This document shows positions 44,069 through 51,284 of a DNA stretch of 64,000 nt, piece by piece. The position numbers were made by a program, and so were the translations under genes. The stretch spans positions 1 to 64,000 of the forward strand of contig NZ_JADQTO010000021.1 of NCBI RefSeq assembly GCF_015704865.1. The letters run 5' to 3'. The notes below the pieces were generated by a model. That model had not been told where the DNA came from. It did not search any database and was given only the letters and a program-made list of their open reading frames with translations. The number at the start of each line of letters is the position of its first letter. Position 1 is the stretch's first letter. The DNA comes from Actinoplanes aureus. Its GTDB lineage: Bacteria; Actinomycetota; Actinomycetes; Mycobacteriales; Micromonosporaceae.

Positions 44069-44631
44069 CGGCCGTCGCCGCCTGGGTCGCGGGCCGACCG
44101 ATCACGGCGGCCGTCGTCGACCAGCGGCTGGCCGCCCTCCGCAGCGGCCCCCTCGCCGCCCGCCTCCCACACCCGGAAACCGCCGAAGGCCGCAACCTGC
44201 GCCGCTGGGTATGCCAGGCGATCGTCACCGAAGCGGTGGTACGCCACGAGGCCGCCGCCCGCGGCGTCACCGCCACCGCCCAGGACGGCCCGCCCCGCCC
44301 GGTCACCCTCGCCCAAGCCCTGCGAACCGGCGGCATGACCGCCGCCGTCCTGGCCGCCGACCCGCTCGCCCGGGCCCTGCGCCGCCACGTCCTCCCACCG
44401 TCCACACCACCCGAACCGGAGCTGCACGCGTACTTCTCCCGCAACCGCGACCGGTACCCCGGCCCGTACCCCGAAGAACGCCCCCGCATCGCCGCCACCC
44501 TGACCGCGGCCGCCGCCGAACGCGCCTTCGCGCAGTGGCTCGACCAGCGCTGCGCCGACCTGGTCCGGCTGGCACCCGGCTACGAGCACCCGGCCGACCC
44601 GGCCCACCCCGACGCCACCCACCACCACTGA
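44065..44631 (+). CDS. Parvulin/SurA-like small protein translated with GH38
   Basis: 188 aa from the GTG at 44065 overlapping the GH38 stop (GTGA). The segment PPEPELHAYFSRNRDRYPGP resembles the S-D-E-E-x-x-x-Y-Y-x-x-N-x-x-x-F helix that precedes parvulin domains in SurA/PpiC proteins, and AWVAGRPITAAVVDQRLAAL resembles the SurA N-terminal start. No complete rotamase domain and no signal peptide are present. It ends in a His/Asp/Pro-rich tail (PAHPDATHHH). I recall unnamed proteins of this type (DUF7158-like) after alpha-mannosidase genes in other actinomycetes. A folding helper for the very large GH38 enzyme is a possibility, no more. Confidence 0.65.
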   Translation: MTAVAAWVAGRPITAAVVDQRLAALRSGPLAARLPHPETAEGRNLRRWVCQAIVTEAVVRHEAAARGVTATAQDGPPRPVTLAQALRTGGMTAAVLAADPLARALRRHVLPPSTPPEPELHAYFSRNRDRYPGPYPEERPRIAATLTAAAAERAFAQWLDQRCADLVRLAPGYEHPADPAHPDATHHH

Positions 44632-44750
44632 GCCACGGCGCTGTCCGGACGGCGTGCCGCCCGGTGGACTCCCGAATCCGTCGATCGGTTGGGTTGACGT
44701 CTCGACCGCTGACGGATGAAACGGCGGCGGCGACCAACCACGATGGTCAC

Positions 44751-45101
44751 ATGACTAAGAACGAAACCAGCCAGGCCAGGAACTTCCTCTCCTACCGGTC
44801 GAGCGGCTCGATCCTGAGCATCGGCTCCAAAGACTCCGTCCTGTCGATCGGCTGCGTCGGGTCGATCCTGTCGGTCGGCTCGTTCGGCTCCGTGCTGTCG
44901 GTCGGCTCCGTCGCCTCCTTCGGCTCCGTGCTGTCGGTCGGATCCTTCGGCTCGCTGTTCGCGATCGGCCTCTTCGGTTCGGTGCTGGAGATCGGCTCAC
45001 CCGCGGTCAGCGCCGCGATCGTGCTGGCCGCCTGCCTCGCGGTGTTCCTGATCGGCCGGCAATCCGGCAGTGACCAGGAAGCCCCGCTGCGCGTTCGCTG
45101 A
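44751..45101 (+). CDS. Gly-Ser-Leu-Ser-Ile repeat protein with C-terminal membrane helix
   Basis: 116 aa. Residues 18-83 consist of short repeats of the form GS(I/V)LS(I/V)GS: SGSILSIGSKDSVLSIG, VGSILSVGSFGSVLSVGS, FGSVLSVGSFGSLFAIG, FGSVLEIGS. The period of about six to nine residues with alternating small and aliphatic side chains suggests a narrow beta-solenoid. A hydrophobic helix (residues 84-102, PAVSAAIVLAACLAVFLIG) follows, then a short charged tail. It has no signal peptide at the front. It lies between the GH38 operon and the GH9 gene and may be tethered to the membrane. Function unknown. Confidence 0.7.
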   Translation: MTKNETSQARNFLSYRSSGSILSIGSKDSVLSIGCVGSILSVGSFGSVLSVGSVASFGSVLSVGSFGSLFAIGLFGSVLEIGSPAVSAAIVLAACLAVFLIGRQSGSDQEAPLRVR

Positions 45102-45154
45102 GTCGAGGTGGGCCGGATTGACAGCGCACCAGACCCCCTGGGAGCGTTCCCGGC

Positions 45155-46798
45155 ATGTCTGGGGTCGCGATCAATCAGGTTGGCTATCTTCCGTCCGGGC
45201 CGAAACGGGCCACCCTCGTCACCGACGCCACCGAGGCGCTGCCCTGGCAGCTCGCCGACGGCACCGGCCGGGTGGTCGCGACCGGGACGACCGAGCCGCG
45301 CGGCACGGATGTCTCCTCCGGCCAGAACGTGCACACCATCGACTTCGGCACGCACCAGCAGGCCGGCACCGGCTTCACATTGATCGCGGACGGCGCGACC
45401 AGCCGGCCCTTCGCCATCGGCGCGGACCTCTACGGTCCGTTATGCGCCGACGCGCTGAAGTTCTTCTACTGCCAGCGCAGCGGCATCGAGATCCGCGAGG
45501 ATCTGCGGCCCGGCTACGGCCGCCCGGCCGGGCATCTCGGCGACCGCGACGTCCCCTGCGGAGCGGGCGCCGGTGACTACCGGCTGGACGTGCGCGGCGG
45601 CTGGTACGACGCCGGCGACCAGGGCAAATACGTGGTCAACGGAGGCATCACGGTGTGGCAGCTGCTGCACGCCTTCGAACACCGGCGCGGCCTCGACGAG
45701 CTGACGCTCGACCTGCCGGAGAGCGGCAACGGGGTCCCCGACCTGCTCAACGAGGTGCGCTGGGAGCTGGACTTCCTGCTGCGCATGCAGGCAGTACCGA
45801 GCGGCCTGGTGCACCACAAGATGCACGACCGGGAGTGGACCGGCCTGCCGACCCTGCCGCACCTCGACCCGCAACCGCGCGAGCTGCGCCCGGTGTCCAC
45901 CGCGGCCACGCTGAACCTGTCCGCCGTGGCCGCCCAGGCGGCGCGGATCTACCGCAAGTACGACGCGGACTACGCAGACCGCCTGCTGGCTGCCGCGCGG
46001 ACCGCCTACACGGCGGCCGAGACCAACCCGATCCGGTACGCGCCGGTCGAGGACACCGTCGGCGGCGGCCCGTACAACGACGACGACGTGCGCGACGAGT
46101 TCTACTGGGCGGCGGCCGAGTTGTTCCTGACCACCGGCGAGCAACAGTACGCCGACGCGGTGCTGGCCTCTCCGCTGCACACCGTGGACGTGTTCGGACC
46201 GTACGCCTTCGACTGGGCCGCCACCGCAGCCGCCGCCCGCCTCGACCTGGCCCTGACCCCCAGCGAACTGCCCGGCCTCGCCGGCGTGCGCGCCTCGGTG
46301 ATCGCCGGCGCGGACAAATACCTCGCCATCCAGCAGGCCCATCCGTACGCGGTGGCCTACGCCCCGCCGGGCAACCGGTGGGACTGGGGCTCCAACAGCA
46401 TGGTGCTGAACAACCTGGTCGTGCTGGCTGTGGCGTACGACCTGACCGGCGAGACCCGCTACCGCGACGGCGTCCTGGAGGGCTTGGACTACATCCTCGG
46501 CCGCAACGCGCTGAACCTGTCCTACGTGACCGGCTACGGCACCGACTACGCCAAGAACCAGCACAGCCGGTGGTACGCCCACCAGCTCGACCCCACTCTG
46601 CCGCATCCGCCGAAGGGAACCCTGGCCGGCGGGCCGAACTCGGGGCTGCAGGACGAGGTGGCGCAGGCCCGGCTGACCGGGCAGGTGGGTCAGTTCTGCT
46701 ACGTCGACGACATCCATTCCTGGTCGACGAACGAGCTGACCATCAACTGGAACGCGCCGCTGGCCTGGATCGCCGCCTTCGCCGCCGAACTCGGCTGA
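45155..46798 (+). CDS. GH9 glycoside hydrolase, apparently cytoplasmic
   Basis: 547 aa. An N-terminal Ig-like CelD_N domain (AINQVGYLPSGPKRATLVTD, residues 5-90) precedes the GH9 alpha/alpha barrel. Catalytic residues are visible: GGWYDAGDQGKYV with Asp152 and Asp155 (base and water binding) and STNELTINW with Glu527 (acid). QHSRWYAHQLDP carries the conserved His/Arg segment. There is no signal peptide, unlike most secreted GH9 cellulases. It therefore probably acts on short imported beta-glucosides, cello-oligosaccharides or glucosamine oligomers. It closes sugar locus 2 on the same strand. Confidence 0.92.
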   Translation: MSGVAINQVGYLPSGPKRATLVTDATEALPWQLADGTGRVVATGTTEPRGTDVSSGQNVHTIDFGTHQQAGTGFTLIADGATSRPFAIGADLYGPLCADALKFFYCQRSGIEIREDLRPGYGRPAGHLGDRDVPCGAGAGDYRLDVRGGWYDAGDQGKYVVNGGITVWQLLHAFEHRRGLDELTLDLPESGNGVPDLLNEVRWELDFLLRMQAVPSGLVHHKMHDREWTGLPTLPHLDPQPRELRPVSTAATLNLSAVAAQAARIYRKYDADYADRLLAAARTAYTAAETNPIRYAPVEDTVGGGPYNDDDVRDEFYWAAAELFLTTGEQQYADAVLASPLHTVDVFGPYAFDWAATAAAARLDLALTPSELPGLAGVRASVIAGADKYLAIQQAHPYAVAYAPPGNRWDWGSNSMVLNNLVVLAVAYDLTGETRYRDGVLEGLDYILGRNALNLSYVTGYGTDYAKNQHSRWYAHQLDPTLPHPPKGTLAGGPNSGLQDEVAQARLTGQVGQFCYVDDIHSWSTNELTINWNAPLAWIAAFAAELG

Positions 46799-46829
46799 CC
46801 GCTCCGTTTCCCTGCTGCGGGCATTGACT

Positions 46830-46846
46830 GCCTTACGACGTAAGGC
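46830..46846. promoter_or_regulatory. 17 bp perfect palindrome (TetR-type operator)
   Basis: GCCTTACG-A-CGTAAGGC, right after a TTGACT hexamer (46824-46829) and just before the GGGGAGG ribosome site of a truncated gene. CTTACG-N-CGTAAG is a common operator shape for TetR proteins. No TetR gene is in the neighbourhood. Confidence 0.7.
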
Positions 46847-46864
46847 GCGGGGAGGTGCTTCGGA

Positions 46865-47112
46865 ATGCGGGTGTGCGTCGTAGGGGCCTCGGGCAAGCAC
46901 GCTCTGGACAGCGGCTGCGAGGTGGTGGCCGTGTGCCGGGAGCAGAGCGTCGGCAAACTCGCCGATTTCGACGGCCGGATCACCGTAGTCCCAGGCACGA
47001 CCGACGATCGGCAGTCATCCAGCGGGCCGTGGCCGACGACTCGCTGATCCAGGAGGCGCCGGCGATCGTCGGCTGCCGTACCCGGTCGGCGCTGGCGGCA
47101 GCGCGGCCCTGA
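46865..47112 (+). pseudogene. NAD(P)-binding (NmrA-like) protein, broken by deletions
   Basis: The gene starts well (GGGGAGG, ATG at 46865, MRVCVVGASGK) but about six residues of the glycine loop seem to be missing before HALDSGCEVVAVCREQSVGK. It reads on to FDGRITVVPGTTDDR. The frame then changes (AVIQRAVADDS) and the sequence jumps to a short unrelated end at 47112. Intact relatives have about 200-240 residues. The complete operator and ribosome site in front show that the gene was once regulated. It lies directly upstream of the alpha/beta-hydrolase gene, which may now use its promoter. Confidence 0.75.
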
Positions 47113-47121
47113 CCCGCGGGC

Positions 47122-48006
47122 GTGCCAGAATTCCGCGTGCCCTTCTATCCCTCGTACGACGGAACGCGGCTTCACTTCGACGAGGTGGGTGACGGGCCAC
47201 CAGTTCTGGCACTGCCCGGAGGTCCCGGCACCGACGTACGGTATCTCGGAGATCTCGGTGGCCTCGCCGCCGGCCGCCGTCTGATCCGGATGGACGCCCG
47301 CGCGGCGGGCCGTTCCGAGGTTCCCGGCGACCATGCCACGGTGTCGTTCGTCGAGCAGGCCCGCGACGTCGAGGAGCTGCGCCGGTTCCTCGGGCTCACG
47401 CGGGTGGACGTGATCGCGCACTCGGCGGGGACGCTGACCGCTCAGGAGTACGCCGTGGCCCACCCCGGCCGGGTGCGCCGGATGGTGCTGGTCACGCCGG
47501 TCGGCCGGGCCGCCCGCGAACCGGACGCCGCGGAGCTGGCGGCGTTGCGGGCGTCGCGTGCCGAGGAGCCGTGGTACCAGGCGGCGTCCGCCGCCGATGC
47601 CGCCCTGCGGGCCGGCGGGCTCAGCCGCGAGGCCGAAGTGATGGCGCGGGCCCGGATGGTGCCGTTCTCCTGGCATCGGTGGTCGGCCGAGCGCCGCCGA
47701 GCGGAGTACGTGCCGGGCCACGCGACATCACTGCCGTGGTTGCGGGAAGCGTTCTACGACGGGTCGTCCACCGAGCCGGACCGGCTGGCCCGGCTCGCGG
47801 CGTCGCGGGTACCGGTGCTGGTGATCGCCGGCGCTTCGGACGGCCTGATCGGCACGGCCCCGGCACGCCTGGTGGCGGCGGCGTATCCGGACAGCCGCCT
47901 GGAGGTGATGCCGGAGGCCGGTCACCGCCCGTGGGCCGAGCAGCCCGACCTGTTCCGCACCCTGGTCGACGACTTCCTGTCCGCCGGACAGCCGCCACGG
48001 GTCTAG
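47122..48006 (+). CDS. Alpha/beta-hydrolase
   Basis: 294 aa from the GTG at 47122. Catalytic triad: Ser101 in the elbow AHSAGT, Asp240 in AGASDG, His268 in AGHRPW. The oxyanion loop PGGPGTDVRYLG resembles that of proline iminopeptidases and related esterases. Cytoplasmic, with no signal peptide. Its start is ten bases from the end of the NAD(P)-binding pseudogene and it has no ribosome site of its own that I trust, so it may be co-transcribed from the operator-bearing promoter at 46824. Substrate unknown. Confidence 0.9.
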   Translation: MPEFRVPFYPSYDGTRLHFDEVGDGPPVLALPGGPGTDVRYLGDLGGLAAGRRLIRMDARAAGRSEVPGDHATVSFVEQARDVEELRRFLGLTRVDVIAHSAGTLTAQEYAVAHPGRVRRMVLVTPVGRAAREPDAAELAALRASRAEEPWYQAASAADAALRAGGLSREAEVMARARMVPFSWHRWSAERRRAEYVPGHATSLPWLREAFYDGSSTEPDRLARLAASRVPVLVIAGASDGLIGTAPARLVAAAYPDSRLEVMPEAGHRPWAEQPDLFRTLVDDFLSAGQPPRV

Positions 48007-48009
48007 AGG

Positions 48010-48099
48010 GGTCTTGCTTGGCCCACGCTCAACGCTGTCTCAACGGCCGCCAGACAGCACCCACGTTGGGCCAAGACCCTGACCACTAAGGCTCTCTCG
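48010..48099 (+). repeat. MITE-like palindromic repeat, copy 3
   Basis: The core is almost identical to the copies at 10928 and 21778 (one base differs before GCTGTCT). The right outer arm CCCTGACCACTAAGGCTCTC is present, while the left outer arm is lost at the hydrolase stop codon. It lies exactly between the convergent stops of the hydrolase gene (48006) and the putative anti-sigma gene (48100). Confidence 0.85.
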
Positions 48100-48960
48100 T
48101 TAGCGGGTGGGGGTGGGGTCGACCGGGACGTCGTCGTCGTAGTCCGGCTCCTTGCCGTCCGGGGACGCCCAGATCACCACGACGTCACCGGCGAGCGGTG
48201 CCACCTGGAACACGATCCACGTGCCCGGCACCTCGGCGGTGGAGGCCTCCAGCGACTTCGGGCCGACCCGGTAGCTGGCCGTCTGCCCGTTCGCGCTCAG
48301 CTGCCGGCGCGCATCGGACACCCGCATGCCGACCAGGGCGTCCAGTGCCGCCTGCTGGGTGGGAGTGACCACGGGCGCGTCGCCCTCGACGGACTCGCCG
48401 GGCAGCGGGGTACGGCCGAAGACGATCGTGGCGTGCCCGCGGTAGGAGAGCGGAACGCGGACGCCGACACCGCAGTCGCCGTCGGCGGCACAGTTCCCGG
48501 GGGCTTCCACCAGCTCGATCCCGCGGATGTCGTCCTCCTGGAAGACGACCCGGCCGACCTTGCCGGGCTCGGCGGCGGCCAGCGAGAGCTCGATGTCGAG
48601 GCCGCGCGCCTCTAGCTCCTCCCGGTATCGATGAGGATCGGCGGCCGGGTCCTGGATGCGGATCTCGAGGTAGTCGTCGCTGGAGGTGATCTGCAGTGCG
48701 GCGGCTCGCGCCGGGGTAGGGCCGACCGGCGCCGACTCCGGCAGCCACAGGGTGGCGGCCACCACGGCGGCGGCAAGACCGGTCACGAGCGAGCCGCCGA
48801 CGGCCAGGCGAACACCCCACCGGCGGCGGTGCGCCGTCGGTGGCGTGGACATGACGCGGCGCAGCAGGTCGTCGGCGGCCGGGCCGGTCGGGTCGGCCGC
48901 GGTGTGCGGGATGTCGAGGTCGGGGGACAGAAGCTGGATCATGCGATCGGGTTCGGTCAT
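48100..48960 (-). CDS. Putative membrane anti-sigma factor
   Basis: 286 aa. Cytoplasmic N-terminus of about 48 residues, one membrane helix (residues 50-72, VRLAVGGSLVTGLAAAVVAA), then an extracytoplasmic domain of about 210 residues with two Cys (NCAADGDCGVG). The position directly after an ECF sigma gene (9 bp) and the topology fit an anti-sigma factor that holds the sigma at the membrane. I see no ZAS zinc motif (H-x3-C-x2-C), so the call rests on context. The C-terminal part contains a PASTA-like stretch (ALVGMRVSDARRQLSANGQT), suggesting it may sense cell-wall fragments. Confidence 0.7.
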   Translation of the reverse strand: MTEPDRMIQLLSPDLDIPHTAADPTGPAADDLLRRVMSTPPTAHRRRWGVRLAVGGSLVTGLAAAVVAATLWLPESAPVGPTPARAAALQITSSDDYLEIRIQDPAADPHRYREELEARGLDIELSLAAAEPGKVGRVVFQEDDIRGIELVEAPGNCAADGDCGVGVRVPLSYRGHATIVFGRTPLPGESVEGDAPVVTPTQQAALDALVGMRVSDARRQLSANGQTASYRVGPKSLEASTAEVPGTWIVFQVAPLAGDVVVIWASPDGKEPDYDDDVPVDPTPTR

Positions 48961-48969
48961 GGCTGGCCT

Positions 48970-49470
48970 CTATTTCGTGATCGACGGGGACCGCAGCGCC
49001 GCGGCGAACCGGTTGCGGGCGCGGTGCAGGCGGATGCGGGCGGCGTTCGCGGAGCAGTCGAGCGCTACGGCGAGTTCCTCCGCGGACAGGCCCTCCCACG
49101 CAACGAGGCGCAGCAGTTCCTGGTCGGCGGCGTTGAGGGTGGCGAAGGCCGCGGAGATCTCGGGAGGCGCCTCGGGTGCGGTGACGATGGCGCCGCCGAG
49201 CTCGTGGCGCAGCCGGGCGGCGAGGTCGGCGTTGCGGCGTGCCGCGCGGTGCTGGCTGGCGAGCACGTTGCGGGCCACCCCGAACAGCCAGGCACGGCCG
49301 TTGCCGGGTGGGAGGTCGTCGAATCGCCGCCACGCGACCAGGAAGGTGTCCGCCACCACGTCGGCAGCTGTCTCCGGTTGGCTGGTGCGGCGCAGGGCGT
49401 ACCGCAGCAGGTCCTCGTAGCACTCCCGGTAAAGCCCTTCGAAGGCGGCGGCGTGGGATGCGCGTGCCAA
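48970..49470 (-). CDS. ECF-type RNA polymerase sigma factor
   Basis: 166 aa. Region 2: FEGLYRECYEDLLRYALRRT, TAADVVADTFLVAWRRFDDL and GNGRAWLFGVARNVLASQHR. Region 4: LNAADQELLRLVAWEGLSAE and ELAVALDCSANAARIRLHRA. The start is a TTG at 49470, supported by GAAGGAG six bases upstream. It is followed by the putative anti-sigma gene with 9 bp between. A hairpin at 49491-49517 separates it from the two-component operon upstream on the same strand. Confidence 0.93.
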   Translation of the reverse strand: MARASHAAAFEGLYRECYEDLLRYALRRTSQPETAADVVADTFLVAWRRFDDLPPGNGRAWLFGVARNVLASQHRAARRNADLAARLRHELGGAIVTAPEAPPEISAAFATLNAADQELLRLVAWEGLSAEELAVALDCSANAARIRLHRARNRFAAALRSPSITK

Positions 49471-49490
49471 GGCGGCTCCTTCATGTGGGT

Positions 49491-49517
49491 GGTGCCGGCC
49501 AGATCCTGACCGGCACC
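49491..49517 (-). terminator. Hairpin between the two-component operon and the ECF gene
   Basis: GGTGCCGG (49491-49498) and CCGGCACC (49510-49517) form a perfect 8 bp stem with an 11-base loop. No T-run follows. It lies 25 bp after the kinase stop and 20 bp before the ECF start, the expected place for the end of the kinase transcript. Confidence 0.6.
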
Positions 49518-49541
49518 CCCTACATGTCTGTCACACCGGGT

Positions 49542-50600
49542 CTATTTCATCGGAGCGCGAGCAAGTGTCAGCCGGAACGCGCAGCCGTCGCCGTCGGGAC
49601 CGGGCGACGCGAGCGTGAGTTCGCCGCCGTGCGCCAGCGCCACCTGGTTGGCGATCGGCAGGCCGAGGCCGGAGCCGGCGACATCCGTACGGCTGCGCCA
49701 GAAACGCCGGAAGACGCCCTCCTGCTCGGCGAGCGGAATCCCGGCGCCGTGGTCGGTCACCACCACGGCGACCTCGTACGCCGACGTCTCCACCCTGATC
49801 TCGACGGTGGTGCCGGCCGGGGCGTACCGGACGGCGTTGTCGACAAGATTCGTCACCGCCCGCCGCACGGTCGGTTCGTCGAAGGCGCACTCCGCCGTCT
49901 CCGGGCCGGTGACCGACAGTTCGATCGTCTTCGTCGCGGCGATCACGCCGACATCGTCGGCGACCGCACGGACCACGGCCATGAGGTCGGCCGGGCGTCG
50001 CGCGATCGTGCGCGCCCGGCCGCGGGCGTCGACCAGCAGCTCGTCGACGGTCGCCTGGAGACGGGCGGCCGCCGTCGCGGTCTTCCGGAGCCCGTCCCGG
50101 TACACCTCGATCGTCGGGTGGGGATGGGCGAGCAGTACCTCGGCGTTGGCCATCAACACCGCCAGCGGCGTACGCAGCTCGTGGCTCGCCTCCTCGATCA
50201 GCCGGCGCTGGGTCTCGGCCGCCTGTTCGAGGCGGCCGAGCATCGCGTCGATGCTCGACGCGAGCCGGACGACCTCGCTCGGGCCACGGTCGAGCCCGAC
50301 GCGCCGGGTCAGATCGACGGCCTCGATGTCCTCGGCGACGGCACGGACCCGGTCGATGTCGTGCACCGCCCGTCCGGCCAGGCCCCAGGCGAGCGCGGCG
50401 GCCACCGGCGCGAGGGCGAGCACTGTCCAGGTCACCCAATCGGTGCGGTGACCGGAAGTAGTCGTGACCAGTTCGCCGCGGCCGGTTGACACGGCCTCGA
50501 CGTCGCTCACCATGACCACGCCGAAAAGCAGGAGCACGGGTACGTAGATGGCCAGGAATCCCAGCACCGCGAAGCGCGTACGCAGCGATCGCCAGATCAC
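49542..50600 (-). CDS. Sensor histidine kinase (OmpR-partner type)
   Basis: 352 aa from the GTG at 50600, overlapping the response-regulator stop (GTGA). Two membrane helices (about 13-33, FLAIYVPVLLLFGVVMV, and 55-75, VTWTVLALAPVAAALAWGL) flank a short extracellular loop of about 25 residues, so it has little room for a sensor outside. Then HAMP, the H-box EEASHELRTPLAVLMANAEV, the N-box RRAVTNLVDNAVRYAPAG and the G boxes DHGAGIPLAEQ and GSGLGLPIANQV. Intact. It phosphorylates the regulator encoded just upstream. The short loop resembles intramembrane-sensing kinases that detect cell-envelope stress. Confidence 0.94.
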   Translation of the reverse strand: MIWRSLRTRFAVLGFLAIYVPVLLLFGVVMVSDVEAVSTGRGELVTTTSGHRTDWVTWTVLALAPVAAALAWGLAGRAVHDIDRVRAVAEDIEAVDLTRRVGLDRGPSEVVRLASSIDAMLGRLEQAAETQRRLIEEASHELRTPLAVLMANAEVLLAHPHPTIEVYRDGLRKTATAAARLQATVDELLVDARGRARTIARRPADLMAVVRAVADDVGVIAATKTIELSVTGPETAECAFDEPTVRRAVTNLVDNAVRYAPAGTTVEIRVETSAYEVAVVVTDHGAGIPLAEQEGVFRRFWRSRTDVAGSGLGLPIANQVALAHGGELTLASPGPDGDGCAFRLTLARAPMK

Positions 50601-51265
50601 GGCAGCTGCAAGCGGTAGCCGGTGTTGGTGACCGTGACGATCAGCGCCGGGTCGCCGAGTTTGCGCCGGAGCCGGCTGAGGATCACCCGTACCGATGAGG
50701 TGAAGGGGTTGGCGTTGGCGTCCCAGACGTGCTCGAGCAGCGTCTCGGCCGGCAGGACCTCGCCCGGGTGGTGCATGAAGTAGCGCAGCAACGAGTACTC
50801 CCGGGCGGTGAGGTCGAGCGGCGTCGCGGCCCGCCAGGCACGGTGGGTGGCGAGATCGAGCGTCAGCTCGCCCACCCGCAAGGTCGATCCGGCGCTGTCC
50901 TCGCGGCGGCTCAGCGCCCGCAGCCGTGCCAGTAGTTCGGCGAAGTGGAACGGCTTGACCAGGTAGTCGTCGGCGCCCGCGTCGAGCCCGGCGACGCGAT
51001 CGGCCACCGCGTCCCGAGCGGTCAGCACGAGGCAACGCCGGGGCCTGCGCAGGTACGGGTCGTCCGGTGCGCGCCGCAGCAGAGCGAGCCCGTCCCCGTC
51101 CGGCAGGCCGAGGTCGAGACACACCACGTCGTACGTCGTGGTGGTGAGCAGTTCCTCGGCGGTCGCATACGTCCCGGCCACGTCCACCGCGTACGCCTCG
51201 TTGCGCAGGCCCAGCGCGACGATCTCGGCAAGGTCCGGATCGTCCTCGACCAGCAGAACACGCAT
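50597..51265 (-). CDS. OmpR-family response regulator
   Basis: 222 aa. Receiver domain at 1-115 with phospho-acceptor Asp51 (VCLDLGLPDGDG), acidic pair in LLVEDDPD and Lys in LVKPFHFAELLARL. The winged helix follows (about 125-222, AREYSLLRYFMHHPGEVLPA, LLEHVWDANANPFTSSVRVI). The ATG at 51265 has GGGAGGG before it. It is encoded between the serine hydrolase gene (19 bp upstream) and the kinase gene (4 bp overlap), so the three form one operon. Confidence 0.95.
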   Translation of the reverse strand: MRVLLVEDDPDLAEIVALGLRNEAYAVDVAGTYATAEELLTTTTYDVVCLDLGLPDGDGLALLRRAPDDPYLRRPRRCLVLTARDAVADRVAGLDAGADDYLVKPFHFAELLARLRALSRREDSAGSTLRVGELTLDLATHRAWRAATPLDLTAREYSLLRYFMHHPGEVLPAETLLEHVWDANANPFTSSVRVILSRLRRKLGDPALIVTVTNTGYRLQLP

Positions 51266-51284
51266 GGCGCGCTCCCTCCCCCAT

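Noticed and set aside
44800..44990. Repetitive DNA as a CRISPR or tandem-repeat array
   Set aside because: The repeats are in-frame codons for a Gly-Ser repeat protein with irregular spacing; there are no unique spacers.
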